The notes beneath the pieces are model-generated. The model had not been told where the DNA came from and searched no databases. It saw nothing but the letters and a program-made list of their open reading frames with translations. A stretch of 34,719 nt of DNA from Roseomonas sp. (GTDB lineage Bacteria > Pseudomonadota > Alphaproteobacteria > Acetobacterales > Acetobacteraceae), in the NCBI GenBank assembly GCA_020250005.1, contig JADCES010000144.1:1-34719 (forward strand), read 5' to 3'. Position 1 is the first letter of the stretch. Each line of letters opens with the position of its first letter. Below, piece by piece: positions 1-8,198 of this stretch. Position numbers and translations under genes: made by a program.

Positions 1-518
1 GCTTGCTGCGCGAGTGATTGCGCCGCGGCCGCAAAGCGCGGCAGGGGGAAGTGGTGCAGCCCCAGCACCAGAGGCCGGCCATTGGCCAAGCCTAGCCGTG
101 CCACACGCAGTACCGCCTTGCCCCGCCTGATGCGCAAGCCCGCCGCTACCTGCGCATCAGCGGGGATTTCGGTGATGTGCAAAACATGCCCCGCTGCTTC
201 GCGATTTTGCCGGCGAATGGTTTCCGAAAACCGTGTGCGGGGGCCAAGCGGATAATCCAGCACATCTTCCGCCACAAAGGCGCCGCGCCCCTGTTCCACA
301 CGAATGATACCCCGCGCTTCCAATTCTTCCAAAGCGCGGCGCACGGTATGGCGGTTGACGGCGAAGCGTTCGGTTAAAGCCGCTTCAGTCGGCAGCCTTT
401 CGCCCGGCTGGCGCTTCCCGCCCGAGATATCGGCTTCCAGCACAGAGGCGATCTGACGCCAGAGCGCAACACCCGCCCCGCGTGCCAGGGCAGGGTTTGT
501 CATCAAAGTTTCAACCAT
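1..518 (-). CDS. phnF: PhnF, GntR/HutC-family phosphonate regulator (3' end off window)
   Basis: This is a partial gene: the ATG is at 518 and the frame stays open to base 1, giving 172 codons. Residues 16-85 form a GntR winged helix-turn-helix with the family's usual pattern (LWRQIASVLEADI, then PGERLPTEAALTERF, then NRHTVRRALEELEARGIIRV and GRGAFVA). From about residue 95 the sequence resembles the UTRA effector-binding domain of the HutC subfamily. The gene diverges from phnG with only 72 bp between the two starts, and that gap holds a perfect inverted repeat. Known PhnF proteins repress phn genes. Divergence from a complete phnGHIJKLM operon supports the same role here. The effector is not deducible. 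The name rests on domain plus context. Confidence 0.88.
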   Translation of the reverse strand, partial: MVETLMTNPALARGAGVALWRQIASVLEADISGGKRQPGERLPTEAALTERFAVNRHTVRRALEELEARGIIRVEQGRGAFVAEDVLDYPLGPRTRFSETIRRQNREAAGHVLHITEIPADAQVAAGLRIRRGKAVLRVARLGLANGRPLVLGLHHFPLPRFAAAAQSLAQQ

Positions 519-546
519 GACTGCGCAAATCCATGGCATATCCGTA

Positions 547-576
547 TTGCATGGGGTGGCGCTTCCTGTCTATAGG
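547..576 (+). promoter_or_regulatory. Putative phnG operon promoter
   Basis: TTGCAT (547-552) and TATAGG (571-576), separated by 18 bp, resemble sigma-70 -35 and -10 boxes. The -10 box is inside the inverted repeat at 567-584. Transcription would start near 583, leaving a leader of fewer than 10 nt and no clear Shine-Dalgarno site. The phnG message may therefore be nearly leaderless. This is a pattern match only. Confidence 0.4.
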
Positions 577-584
577 TCTAGACA
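567..584. promoter_or_regulatory. Candidate PhnF operator (inverted repeat)
   Basis: The sequence is TGTCTA, six bases (TAGGTC), then TAGACA: a perfect 6-bp inverted repeat lying only 6 bp before the phnG ATG. GntR regulators bind short inverted repeats in the shared upstream region of divergent genes, and this is the only good palindrome between phnF and phnG. It overlaps the putative -10 hexamer of phnG, so binding would block RNA polymerase. Assignment to PhnF is an inference. Confidence 0.6.
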
Positions 585-590
585 AGTCAC

Positions 591-1049
591 ATGAACCCGA
601 AAGACACCCTCTCCCCCCAGGCCGCGCGGCAGAAATGGATGGCTGTGCTTGCACGCGCCTCAGCAGACGAATTGGCCGCAGGGCTTGCTGTACTGCCGGC
701 ATTGCCGGAAGCAGAGGTGCTGCGCGTGCCAGAAACCGGCTTGGTGATGGTGCGTGGCCGTGCGGGCGGTGATGGCGATGCCTTCAACCTTGGTGAAATG
801 ACCGTGACGCGCTGCGCCATGCGCCTTGGTTCGCATATCGGCCATGCCTATGTCACAGGGCGCGATCATGCCAAGGCCAGGCTTGCCGCCTTGCTTGATG
901 CAGCCTTGCAGGATGCCGCGCTGCATGATGCGTTGATGCGGGCCGTGATCGAACCCCTTGCCGCCGCGCAACAGGCAACGCGCGCGGCTGAAGCACGCAA
1001 GGCCGCCGCGACGCGCGTTGATTTCTTCACCATGGCGACAATGCGATGA
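591..1049 (+). CDS. phnG: PhnG, C-P lyase complex subunit
   Basis: The product is 152 residues, the normal size for PhnG. The N-terminal pattern RQKWMAVLARASADELAAGL and the C-terminal VDFFTM match the PhnG family as I know it from E. coli (RQHWMSVLAHS..., VDFFTMV). PhnG belongs to the cytoplasmic PhnGHIJ core, which transfers methylphosphonate to ribose of ATP and then cleaves the C-P bond. It works with PhnI in the nucleosidase step. The ATG at 591 is the first in-frame start, and starting at the next methionine would remove the conserved N-terminus. There is no obvious ribosome site before it. It is the first gene of the phn operon, and its stop overlaps the phnH start (ATGCGATGA). Confidence 0.95.
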   Translation: MNPKDTLSPQAARQKWMAVLARASADELAAGLAVLPALPEAEVLRVPETGLVMVRGRAGGDGDAFNLGEMTVTRCAMRLGSHIGHAYVTGRDHAKARLAALLDAALQDAALHDALMRAVIEPLAAAQQATRAAEARKAAATRVDFFTMATMR

Positions 1050-1621
1050 CACGCTTGACCCCCGGCTTTGCCGATCCCGTTTTGGATGCGCAGGCAAGCT
1101 TCCGCGCCATTCTGGAAGCGATGAGCCGACCCGGACGCATTCAGCGCATTGAAGCGCGCATCACGCCGCCCGCGCCGCTATGCTCTGCTGCCGGCGCAGC
1201 CTTGCTGAGCCTGGCTGATGCCGATACGCCGCTTTGGCTGGATGCCGGCGATGCGGTGGCTGAATGGCTGCGCTTTCACTGCGGCGCGCCCATCACGCCG
1301 GAGATCAGCGCCGCGCGTTTTGTGCTTGCTTGCGGTGCTGCGCCATTGCTTGAGACACTCGATATCGGCACGGATGAGGACCCGCAGCTTGGCGCCACAC
1401 TTATCCTGCAAGTGGCCGGGTTGGTGGCGGGTGATGGCTGGCGCCTGACCGGGCCAGGTATTCAGCACGAACATCGCCTACGCGTGGTTGGCGCGCCCGC
1501 TGGTTTCCTTGCGGCATGGGCGCGCAACCAGGCGCTATTCCCGCGGGGCGTTGATGTGTTGCTTTGCGCGGGCGACAGTATCGCGGCCTTGCCGCGTAGC
1601 GTCATGATTGCGGAGGGCTGA
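1046..1621 (+). CDS. phnH: PhnH, C-P lyase complex subunit
   Basis: The product has 191 residues. The N-terminus carries the PhnH pattern FADPVLDAQASFRAILEAMSRPG, and the middle and end keep GATLILQVAGL, RLTGPGI, FPRGVDVLL and ALPRS, all diagnostic of PhnH. PhnH is a structural subunit of the PhnGHIJ core complex in phosphonate breakdown and has a fold related to PLP-dependent transferases without the cofactor. Its start overlaps the phnG stop by 4 bp, so translation is probably coupled. The stop is followed after 2 bp by the phnI ATG. Confidence 0.95.
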   Translation: MTRLTPGFADPVLDAQASFRAILEAMSRPGRIQRIEARITPPAPLCSAAGAALLSLADADTPLWLDAGDAVAEWLRFHCGAPITPEISAARFVLACGAAPLLETLDIGTDEDPQLGATLILQVAGLVAGDGWRLTGPGIQHEHRLRVVGAPAGFLAAWARNQALFPRGVDVLLCAGDSIAALPRSVMIAEG

Positions 1622-1623
1622 TC

Positions 1624-2709
1624 ATGTATGTCGCGGTCAAGGGCGGCGAAAAGGCCATCAGTGCTGCCCATGCCTGGTTGGATGAAACGCGGCGCGGCGA
1701 TACCGCGCTGCCGGAACTCACTGTCGCACAAATTGAACAGCAAATGGCGCTTGCGGTTGATCGCGTGATGGCTGAAGGGTCCTGCCATGATCGCTTTCTG
1801 GCGGCGCTTGCCATCAAGCAGGCGAAGGGCGATTTGATCGAAGCGGCGTTTCTGCTGCGCGCCTATCGTACCACATTGCCGCGCTTTGGAGCCTCGCTCC
1901 CGCTTGAAACCAGCCGCATGCTGCTACGGCGGCGGATCAGCGCCACCTATAAGGATTTGCCGGGCGGGCAGGTACTGGGGCCGACCTTTGATTACACGCA
2001 TCGGCTGCTTGATTTCGCCCTTGCCGCCGAAGGGCGGGAAGCACCTGCTACGCCGGAAGTGCCAGCGGATATGGGCGACGTGCCGCGCGTGACGGAAATC
2101 CTGGCGCGTGAAGGCTTGATGCAGCGTGAAGCCATGACTGGGCATGAGCCTGGTGATTTGACGCGTGAGCCGCTCAGCTTTCCCGCACCACGCCCGGTGC
2201 GGCTCCAAAACCTCGCGCGCGGTGATGAGGGGTTTTTGTTGGCGCTTGGTTATTCAACGCAGCGCGGTTATGGCAACGCGCATCCCTTTGTGGGTGAAAT
2301 TCGCGTGGGGCATATCGGCGTTGAAGTCACACCGCCCGAGCTGGGCTTTGCCATTGATATCGGCGATATCGGCATCACCGAATGCCAGATGGTCAATCAA
2401 TTCAAGGGGAGCCGCACCGAACCCGCGCAATTCACCCGCGGCTATGGCTTGGTTTTCGGCCATGGGGAGCGCCGCGCCATGGCCATGGCGCTGGTGGATC
2501 GGGGCTTGCGCGCACGCGAATTGGGCGAGGATACGGATGCGCCGGCCCAGCAGGAAGAATTCGTGCTGTACCATTCGGATAACATCGAAGCGACCGGCTT
2601 TGTGGAGCATCTGAAACTGCCGCATTACGTGGATTTCCAGAGCGAGCTTGAAAACCTGCGCTCCATTCGCCGCGCCGCCGAGGCCGAGCAGCAGGAGGCC
2701 GCGGCATGA
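1624..2709 (+). CDS. phnI: PhnI, C-P lyase complex nucleosidase subunit
   Basis: The product has 361 residues, close to the usual length for PhnI. It begins MYVAVKGGEKAISAAHAWLDETRRG and contains LAREGLM, RGDEGFLLALGYSTQRGYG, HPFVGEIRVG and VNQFKGS, all family hallmarks. In the pathway, PhnI with PhnG, PhnH and PhnL displaces adenine from MgATP with a phosphonate, giving ribose 1-phosphonate 5-triphosphate. The gene lies 2 bp after phnH and overlaps phnJ by 4 bp (ATGA). Nothing is truncated. Confidence 0.96.
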   Translation: MYVAVKGGEKAISAAHAWLDETRRGDTALPELTVAQIEQQMALAVDRVMAEGSCHDRFLAALAIKQAKGDLIEAAFLLRAYRTTLPRFGASLPLETSRMLLRRRISATYKDLPGGQVLGPTFDYTHRLLDFALAAEGREAPATPEVPADMGDVPRVTEILAREGLMQREAMTGHEPGDLTREPLSFPAPRPVRLQNLARGDEGFLLALGYSTQRGYGNAHPFVGEIRVGHIGVEVTPPELGFAIDIGDIGITECQMVNQFKGSRTEPAQFTRGYGLVFGHGERRAMAMALVDRGLRARELGEDTDAPAQQEEFVLYHSDNIEATGFVEHLKLPHYVDFQSELENLRSIRRAAEAEQQEAAA

Positions 2710-3557
2710 CCGAAGCCGGCTATAACTTCGCCTATCTGGATGAGGCGACAAAGCGCATGATCCGCCGCGCCATCCTGAAGGCCGTCGCAATCCCTGGGCA
2801 CCAGATTCCCTTTGGCGCGCGCGAAATGCCGCTGCCTTATGGTTGGGGGACGGGCGGCATTCAGGTCACGGCCTCGATCCTCGGGCCCACCGATGTGCTG
2901 AAAGTGATTGACCAGGGCGCGGATGATACCACCAATGCGGTTTCGATCCGCCGTTTCTTCACGCGTGTTGCCGGCGTGGCGACCACGGAAGCAACGGGTG
3001 AGGCTACAATTATCCAGACGCGCCATCGCATTCCGGAAAAGCCGCTGACGGAAAACCAGATCCTGGTCTATCAGGTGCCGCAGCCCGAGCCACTCTTCAA
3101 GCTGGAACCGCGCCGGGCGGAAACGCGAAGGTTGCATGCGTTGGCCGATTACGGGCTGATGCATGTGCGGCTTTATGAGGATATTGCGCGGCTTGGCCAT
3201 ATCGCCAAAGCCTATGATTACCCGGTGATGGTGAATGAGCGTTATTTGATGTCTCCATCGCCCATTCCTGCCTTCGATAACCCCAAGATGCACCAAATGG
3301 CCGCCTTGCAGCTTTTCGGCGCCGGGCGTGAAAAGCGCATCTATGCCGTGCCACCCTATACGCCAGTGCGGAGCCTTGATTTTGAGGATCATCCCTTCCG
3401 CCCTATTCGCGCACCGCATGCCTGCGCGATTTGCGGCAGCACGACCAGCTATTTGGATGAGCTGGTGACGGATGACGCGGGCGGGCGCGCCTTCATCTGT
3501 TCCGATACGGATTACTGCCAGGAACGGCAGCAAGCGCCAAAGGCGGCCGCGGAATGA
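2706..3557 (+). CDS. phnJ: PhnJ, carbon-phosphorus lyase (radical SAM)
   Basis: The product has 283 residues. PhnJ cleaves the C-P bond of ribose 1-phosphonate 5-triphosphate by radical SAM chemistry. The four conserved cysteines are present near the C-terminus at residues 240, 243, 265 and 271 (CAIC, then FIC, then YC), with the spacing of E. coli Cys241, 244, 266 and 272. The first three bind the 4Fe-4S cluster and the last is the proposed thiyl-radical residue. The N-terminal GYNFAYLDEATKRMIRRAILKA and GWGTGGIQVTASILG stretches are also typical. It overlaps phnI and phnK by 4 bp on each side. All catalytic residues that I can check are intact. Confidence 0.97.
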   Translation: MTEAGYNFAYLDEATKRMIRRAILKAVAIPGHQIPFGAREMPLPYGWGTGGIQVTASILGPTDVLKVIDQGADDTTNAVSIRRFFTRVAGVATTEATGEATIIQTRHRIPEKPLTENQILVYQVPQPEPLFKLEPRRAETRRLHALADYGLMHVRLYEDIARLGHIAKAYDYPVMVNERYLMSPSPIPAFDNPKMHQMAALQLFGAGREKRIYAVPPYTPVRSLDFEDHPFRPIRAPHACAICGSTTSYLDELVTDDAGGRAFICSDTDYCQERQQAPKAAAE

Positions 3558-4309
3558 CCTTGCTGCTGGAAGCCAAAGGGCTGCATCTGAAATTTGGCGC
3601 CATTGCGGCTTTGGATGATGTGGCGCTTGATGTCACGGCTGGAGAAGTCGTCGCCATTGTCGGTGAAAGCGGTTCGGGCAAGACCACCTTGCTGCGCGTG
3701 CTGGCTGGGCAGATGGCACCCGATACTGGCGCGGTGCATTACCTTGGCCGTGATGTGCTTGGCATGACGGAAGCCGAACGCCGTCGTCTCATGAGGAGCG
3801 ATTGGGGTTTTGTACATCAGAACCCGCGCGATGGGCTGCGCATGGGTGTTACAGCGGGCGGGAATGTTGGTGAAAGGTTGATGGCACTTGGCGCGCGGCA
3901 CTACGGCAATATCCGGGATGAGGCCAAGGCCTGGCTGCAGCGGGTCGAAATTGATGCAGCACGGATTGATGATCTACCTCGGCATTTTTCGGGTGGCATG
4001 CAACAGCGCCTGCAGATTGCGCGCACACTCGTCACGCGCCCTAAGCTCGTGTTCATGGATGAACCGACAGGCGGGCTTGATGTTTCTGTTCAGGCGCGGT
4101 TATTGGATTTGATCCGCGCGCTGGTGCGCGAATTGGGGCTTTCCGTATTGATCGTGACGCATGATATCGCTGCTGCACGGCTGCTTGCGGACCGGATATT
4201 GGTAATGCGGCGCGGGCAGGTGGTGGAACAGGGCCTCACGGATCGGGTGCTGGATGATCCGCAGCATCCTTATACGCAGCTTTTGGTATCCTCGGTTCTG
4301 GCGGCATGA
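3554..4309 (+). CDS. phnK: PhnK, ABC-type ATPase of the C-P lyase complex
   Basis: This is a 251-residue ABC ATPase. Walker A is GESGSGKTT (37-45), the signature is FSGGMQQRLQIAR (about 145-157), and Walker B runs into MDEPTGGLDVS (168-178). The C-terminal LTDRVLDDPQHPYTQLLVSSVL is characteristic of PhnK. Although it looks like a peptide-transporter ATPase, PhnK docks on PhnJ in the core complex rather than on a permease, and no permease gene is present in this operon. The start overlaps the phnJ stop (ATGA) and its stop overlaps phnL. Confidence 0.95.
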   Translation: MTLLLEAKGLHLKFGAIAALDDVALDVTAGEVVAIVGESGSGKTTLLRVLAGQMAPDTGAVHYLGRDVLGMTEAERRRLMRSDWGFVHQNPRDGLRMGVTAGGNVGERLMALGARHYGNIRDEAKAWLQRVEIDAARIDDLPRHFSGGMQQRLQIARTLVTRPKLVFMDEPTGGLDVSVQARLLDLIRALVRELGLSVLIVTHDIAAARLLADRILVMRRGQVVEQGLTDRVLDDPQHPYTQLLVSSVLAA

Positions 4310-5004
4310 GCATTCTTCTGCGTACCGAAGGCTTGGGCAAAAGCTTCACGCTGCATCTGCAGGGTGGTACGCGCATTCCTGTCCTTGCCGATGTTGATCT
4401 TGTGGTGCGGACCGGCGAATGCGTCGCACTTTCCGGGCCATCAGGCGCGGGTAAATCGACGCTCATGCGCTGCCTTTACGGCAATTACGGTGCCGACGCA
4501 GGACGGATATGGCTTGCGCATCGCGGGGCAGAGCTTGACCTTGCCAGCGCTGATCCGCGCGCGGTGATCGAAGCGCGGCGGGAGAGTATTGGCTATGTAT
4601 CCCAATTTCTACGCGTCATTCCGCGCGTCAGCACGCGCGATATTGTCGCCGAACCCATGGTCACGCGCGGCATGGTGCGAGGCGATGCGCTCTCCCGCGC
4701 CTCCGCCCTGCTGGATCGCTTGAACCTGCCCGAACGCTTGCACAGCCTGCCGCCGGCGACGTTTTCGGGTGGGGAGCAGCAGCGCGTCAACCTCGCGCGC
4801 GGTTTTGGGCCGCGCTATCCGGTGCTGTTGCTGGATGAACCCACCGCCAGCCTTGATGCCGCCAATCGCGCCATTGTGATTGGCCTGATCCATGAGGCGA
4901 AGCAGGCCGGTACCGCCATCGTCGGCATTTTCCATGATGCCGAGGTGCGAGAAGCGGTCGCGGACCGTGTTTTCACCGTTGAACCGATGCAGGATGCCGC
5001 ATGA
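4306..5004 (+). CDS. phnL: PhnL, ABC-type ATPase of phosphonate degradation
   Basis: This is a 232-residue ABC ATPase. Walker A is GPSGAGKST (44-52), the signature is FSGGEQQRVNLARG (153-166), and Walker B is VLLLDEPTASLD. The order phnK-phnL-phnM and the stretch GYVSQFLRVIPRVSTRDIVAEP identify it as PhnL rather than a LolD-type transporter ATPase. Biochemically PhnL is needed with PhnG, PhnH and PhnI for the first step, the replacement of adenine by phosphonate. The start overlaps phnK by 4 bp and the end overlaps phnM by 4 bp. Confidence 0.94.
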   Translation: MSILLRTEGLGKSFTLHLQGGTRIPVLADVDLVVRTGECVALSGPSGAGKSTLMRCLYGNYGADAGRIWLAHRGAELDLASADPRAVIEARRESIGYVSQFLRVIPRVSTRDIVAEPMVTRGMVRGDALSRASALLDRLNLPERLHSLPPATFSGGEQQRVNLARGFGPRYPVLLLDEPTASLDAANRAIVIGLIHEAKQAGTAIVGIFHDAEVREAVADRVFTVEPMQDAA

Positions 5005-6143
5005 CCGCCGAGACAATTCTGACCAATGCCAGGCTGGTCCTGCCCGATGCGGTGCTGGATGGCACGCTGGTGCTGCGCGGTGGGTTGATTGCGGATGTGC
5101 AACCTGGCCGAAGCCACGCCGTCAGCGCGCTTGATCTGGAAGGCGACCATTTGATCCCCGGCATTGTGGATGTGCACACGGATAATCTGGAACGCCAGGT
5201 GCTGCCGCGCGCCAATGCGCGTTGGCCATCACGTTCCGCGATGATTGCGCATGATGCGCAATGTGTTGCCGCTGGCGTCACCACCATTCTGGATGCGCTT
5301 TGCCTGGGTGATCTTGGTTTCGATACGGAACGCGGGCAGACCTTTCTGGATGGTGTGCGTGATCTTGATGAACTTGCTGATCTTGGCGCGCTGAAGGGTG
5401 AGCATTTCCTGCATCTGCGCTGCGAACTGCCCGCGCGTGACATGCCGCCGGCGCTTGACCCGGTGGCGGATCATCCGCGCGTAGTGATGGTCAGCCTGAT
5501 GGATCACTCACCGGGCGTTGGACAATATCGCGATATTCCGCGCTACGCCGCCATGCGCAAGCGCCAGACTCAATGGAATGATGCGCAGGTGCAGGCACGG
5601 ATTGATAGCCTGCTAGCGCAACGTGCGGAACTTCGCGAAAAGCAGCGCAGCTGGCTGCTGGACCGCATTCGCCATCGCAACCTGCCGTTGGCATCCCATG
5701 ATGATGACACGCCGGCCGAAATGGCGCGCAATTTGGCTGATGGCATCACCATTTCCGAATTCCCCGTCACCATGGAAGCTGCCCGCGCCGCGCGGGATTT
5801 GCGCGTGGAAGTGATTGCCGGCGCGCCCAATATCGTGCGTGGCGGCAGCCATTCCGGCAATGTCGCCGCAGCTGATCTGGTGCGCGAAGGTTTGGCACAT
5901 GCTTTCGCTTCAGATTACGTGCCCGCTTCCATGCTTGAAGCCGCCTGGCGCGCGGTGGAGGCGGGCGGGATCACACTGCCGCAAGCGATTGCCATGGTGA
6001 CAGATACGCCTGCGCGCATGGCCAGGCTTGCTGATCGCGGTCGACTTGCTGCGGGGCTAAAGGCTGATCTGGTGCGGGTGCGCAGCCTTGGCGATATGCC
6101 GCTTGTGCGCGGGGTTTGGCGCGCGGGGGAACGGATTGCGTGA
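5001..6143 (+). CDS. phnM: PhnM, ribose 1-phosphonate 5-triphosphate diphosphatase
   Basis: The product has 380 residues and belongs to the amidohydrolase superfamily. It removes pyrophosphate from alpha-D-ribose 1-(methyl)phosphonate 5-triphosphate. The metal-binding VDVHTDNLERQ motif is at residues 57-67. SHDDDTPAEM, GGSHSGNVAAADL and FASDYVPASML, which carry further ligands and the catalytic Asp, are conserved. The C-terminus shows the usual GRLAAGLKADLVRV pattern. It overlaps phnL by 4 bp (ATGA). Its TGA overlaps a GTG start of the next gene, so the operon continues. Confidence 0.96.
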   Translation: MTAETILTNARLVLPDAVLDGTLVLRGGLIADVQPGRSHAVSALDLEGDHLIPGIVDVHTDNLERQVLPRANARWPSRSAMIAHDAQCVAAGVTTILDALCLGDLGFDTERGQTFLDGVRDLDELADLGALKGEHFLHLRCELPARDMPPALDPVADHPRVVMVSLMDHSPGVGQYRDIPRYAAMRKRQTQWNDAQVQARIDSLLAQRAELREKQRSWLLDRIRHRNLPLASHDDDTPAEMARNLADGITISEFPVTMEAARAARDLRVEVIAGAPNIVRGGSHSGNVAAADLVREGLAHAFASDYVPASMLEAAWRAVEAGGITLPQAIAMVTDTPARMARLADRGRLAAGLKADLVRVRSLGDMPLVRGVWRAGERIA

Positions 6144-6820
6144 CGCCCTACCGCATTGCGCTTTACTACGCACCTGAGGCGCATGATCCCTTGCATCAAC
6201 GCGCCTCGGCCTGGTTGGGGCGCGATGCTGTAAGCGGGGCAGCCCTGCCACAAAAGCCTGTCGCTGGCGCTGATATTGCGGAAATCACCGCCGATGCGCG
6301 CGGCTATGGGTTTCACGCCACACTGAAGCCACCGTTTCGCCTGCAAGGTGATGTGCAGGTAGCGCTGCAAATGGCGCGGGATTTTGCTGAACGCACCGCG
6401 CCCTTTACCCTTCCGCCGCTACACGTCACTGATCTGGATGGCTTCCTGGCGCTGCGCGAGGCCACGCCCTGCCCAGCACTGCAAGCCCTTGCCGATGGAT
6501 GTGTCATGGCACTGGATGCGCATCGCGCGCCCCCGACCGAGGCTGAGATTGCACGCCGCAAGCCGGAAAATCTCAGCCCGCGTCAACGCGAATATCTTGC
6601 AGCCTGGGGCTATCCTTACGTTTTTGCCGAATGGCGCTTTCACATGACGCTGACGCGGCGCCTGACGCCGGCTGAAAAAACCATCATCCTGCCTGCGGTC
6701 ACGAAAGCGCTGGGCGATTCGCCGGGCGTGGCCCGCAGCGTTGCGGATATCTGTGTTTTCGCGCAAGCCGCGCCGGGCGCGCCCTTTACAATCCTTGAGC
6801 GTCTGACGCTGCGCGGTTGA
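6140..6820 (+). CDS. DUF1045 / 2H phosphoesterase-like phosphonate metabolism protein
   Basis: The product has 226 residues from a GTG at 6140 that overlaps the phnM stop as GTGA. An in-frame start 24 bp upstream would lie inside phnM and is less likely. The sequence matches the phn-operon DUF1045 family. Two H-x-T motifs, at residues 59-61 (GFHATLKPPF) and 168-170 (FHMTLTRRL), are the hallmark of 2H phosphoesterases, which act on cyclic phosphates and other phosphoesters. It is the last gene of the phn operon. No PhnP-type metallo-beta-lactamase is in the window, so this protein may open the ribosyl cyclic phosphate left by C-P lyase. That role is an inference. Its 3' end overlaps the convergent phnN by 35 bp. 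Confidence 0.85.
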   Translation: MTPYRIALYYAPEAHDPLHQRASAWLGRDAVSGAALPQKPVAGADIAEITADARGYGFHATLKPPFRLQGDVQVALQMARDFAERTAPFTLPPLHVTDLDGFLALREATPCPALQALADGCVMALDAHRAPPTEAEIARRKPENLSPRQREYLAAWGYPYVFAEWRFHMTLTRRLTPAEKTIILPAVTKALGDSPGVARSVADICVFAQAAPGAPFTILERLTLRG

Positions 6821-7337
6821 GCGCGGCCAACACGCGCGCAACACCTTCTGTCACATCGGCATCATTCGTTACGCGCTCAATATCCAGCCCATCCGGTAAT
6901 GCGACCTCACGCGCCAAGCGCGCGGCGATATCGGCGGCCGTTTCGCGGCCCCGCGCGACAAGGCGCGCGGCCAGAACTTCGATTGGTGCAGAGATGTTCA
7001 GGACGCGCAGGTGATACCGCGCATTTGCTTCTGGCAGCACCGCACGGGAAAGATTGGCAATCACCACGCGTCGTGCCGCCATATCCGCTTCAATGTCGCG
7101 CGGAATGCCGTAATGCAGCCCATGCGCTTGCCAGTTTAACGCAAAGCCGCCGGCATCGCGCCGTGCGATGAAATCAGCTTCGGTCAACGCCTGATGATCC
7201 TCACCACCTGCCTCGGCGGGGCGGGTGATGGCGCGGCGCACAAAGCGAAAGCGGGCATCCTGTGCCAGGGCCAAGCGCGCGCCAGCCATCAGCGTATCCT
7301 TGCCCGCGCCGGAAGGTCCCACTACGGCAATCAGCAT
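6786..7337 (-). CDS. phnN: PhnN, ribose 1,5-bisphosphate phosphokinase
   Basis: The product has 183 residues, the normal PhnN size. The P-loop GPSGAGKDT is at residues 7-15, and the fold is that of guanylate kinases: RRAITRPAEAGGEDH, then NWQAHGLHYGIP. PhnN phosphorylates ribose 1,5-bisphosphate to PRPP, the last step of C-P lyase phosphonate use. Unusually, it is on the opposite strand from the rest of the pathway. It starts 3 bp after the stop of an HdrB-like gene, so it is probably transcribed with the iron-sulfur genes. Its 3' end overlaps the last codons of the DUF1045 gene. Confidence 0.93.
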   Translation of the reverse strand: MLIAVVGPSGAGKDTLMAGARLALAQDARFRFVRRAITRPAEAGGEDHQALTEADFIARRDAGGFALNWQAHGLHYGIPRDIEADMAARRVVIANLSRAVLPEANARYHLRVLNISAPIEVLAARLVARGRETAADIAARLAREVALPDGLDIERVTNDADVTEGVARVLAALNRAASDAQGL

Positions 7338-7340
7338 TGC

Positions 7341-8198
7341 CTAAATCGCCGGCTTGCGGCGCAATTCCGGTTCCAGCAATTGCGTGAAGACATCCGCACC
7401 CACGCGTTTCAAGGCGCCGTCATCCAAGGCGGCGCGCGGGTCTTCCGTATTGCGCAGATGCTTGTATTCATCACGAAATTCCCAGCCCGCAGAGCGCGCC
7501 AGCAGATGCACCCAGTTCATCACGCTGATGTCGCGGCCACGTTCCAACGCGACGGCTTCCCGATGGCAGGAATGGAAAATGGTGCAAAGCGTATCCGCCC
7601 CATGCCGCGCCATGGCTGCCAGATTTGCCTCATGCGCCGCGGCCAAGGCACCGGGCACGGCGGCCAATGAGGAACACATATGGCCGGGCAGCGCTTCGTC
7701 TTCGTCCACCAACTCCAGCCCAGGGATCAGGCGCAACAAACCGGGGACCAGATCATTCACCGCCACGCGCGGCTGAAACCCGGCATGGCGATGCAGCAAA
7801 ACCCGCACCGGCACCGGTTGCACAAGCAGTTTCCGCAAGGCAGTGCGGCGTTCCCAGAGAACCTCCGTCACATGCGCCGTTTCGAACTGGGCCGGCGTTT
7901 CCGGCGCCATCAGATCAGCCATGTTCATATGGCAGGAAGGGCACCAGGTGATCACCCTATCGCGCCCGGTCGCATTAAAGGCCGCAACGGTGCGCCGGCC
8001 CATGCCTTCCGTGATGCGCGCATTCTGTTCGGTTGGTGAGCCACAGCAATGTGAAGGCCCGCCGCGTGGTGCCGCATCCACGCCAACGGCTTCCAGGAAG
8101 CGTGCGGTCAGGCGCAAAACATCGCCATGGCGCAGCAGATTGCAGCCATACCAGAATACCGCGCGCTCTGCGGGCAAGGGGTTGCGCGTTACAGCCAT
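7341..8198 (-). CDS. HdrB-like CCG-domain iron-sulfur protein
   Basis: The product has 285 residues. The first half has a complete CCG motif (heterodisulfide reductase B type): Cys19, then Cys51-Cys52 in HCCGSP, then Cys86/Cys89 in WCPSCHMN. A second, degenerate copy follows, with GHMCSSLAA and FHSCHRE but with His in place of the first Cys. Such subunits bind Fe-S clusters and pass electrons in heterodisulfide reductase, glycerol 3-phosphate dehydrogenase and glycolate oxidase type complexes. The ATG at 8198 overlaps the stop of the upstream dicluster ferredoxin gene by 10 bp. phnN follows after 3 bp. The electron donor is unknown. The neighbouring flavoprotein oxidases are candidates. Confidence 0.8.
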   Translation of the reverse strand: MAVTRNPLPAERAVFWYGCNLLRHGDVLRLTARFLEAVGVDAAPRGGPSHCCGSPTEQNARITEGMGRRTVAAFNATGRDRVITWCPSCHMNMADLMAPETPAQFETAHVTEVLWERRTALRKLLVQPVPVRVLLHRHAGFQPRVAVNDLVPGLLRLIPGLELVDEDEALPGHMCSSLAAVPGALAAAHEANLAAMARHGADTLCTIFHSCHREAVALERGRDISVMNWVHLLARSAGWEFRDEYKHLRNTEDPRAALDDGALKRVGADVFTQLLEPELRRKPAI

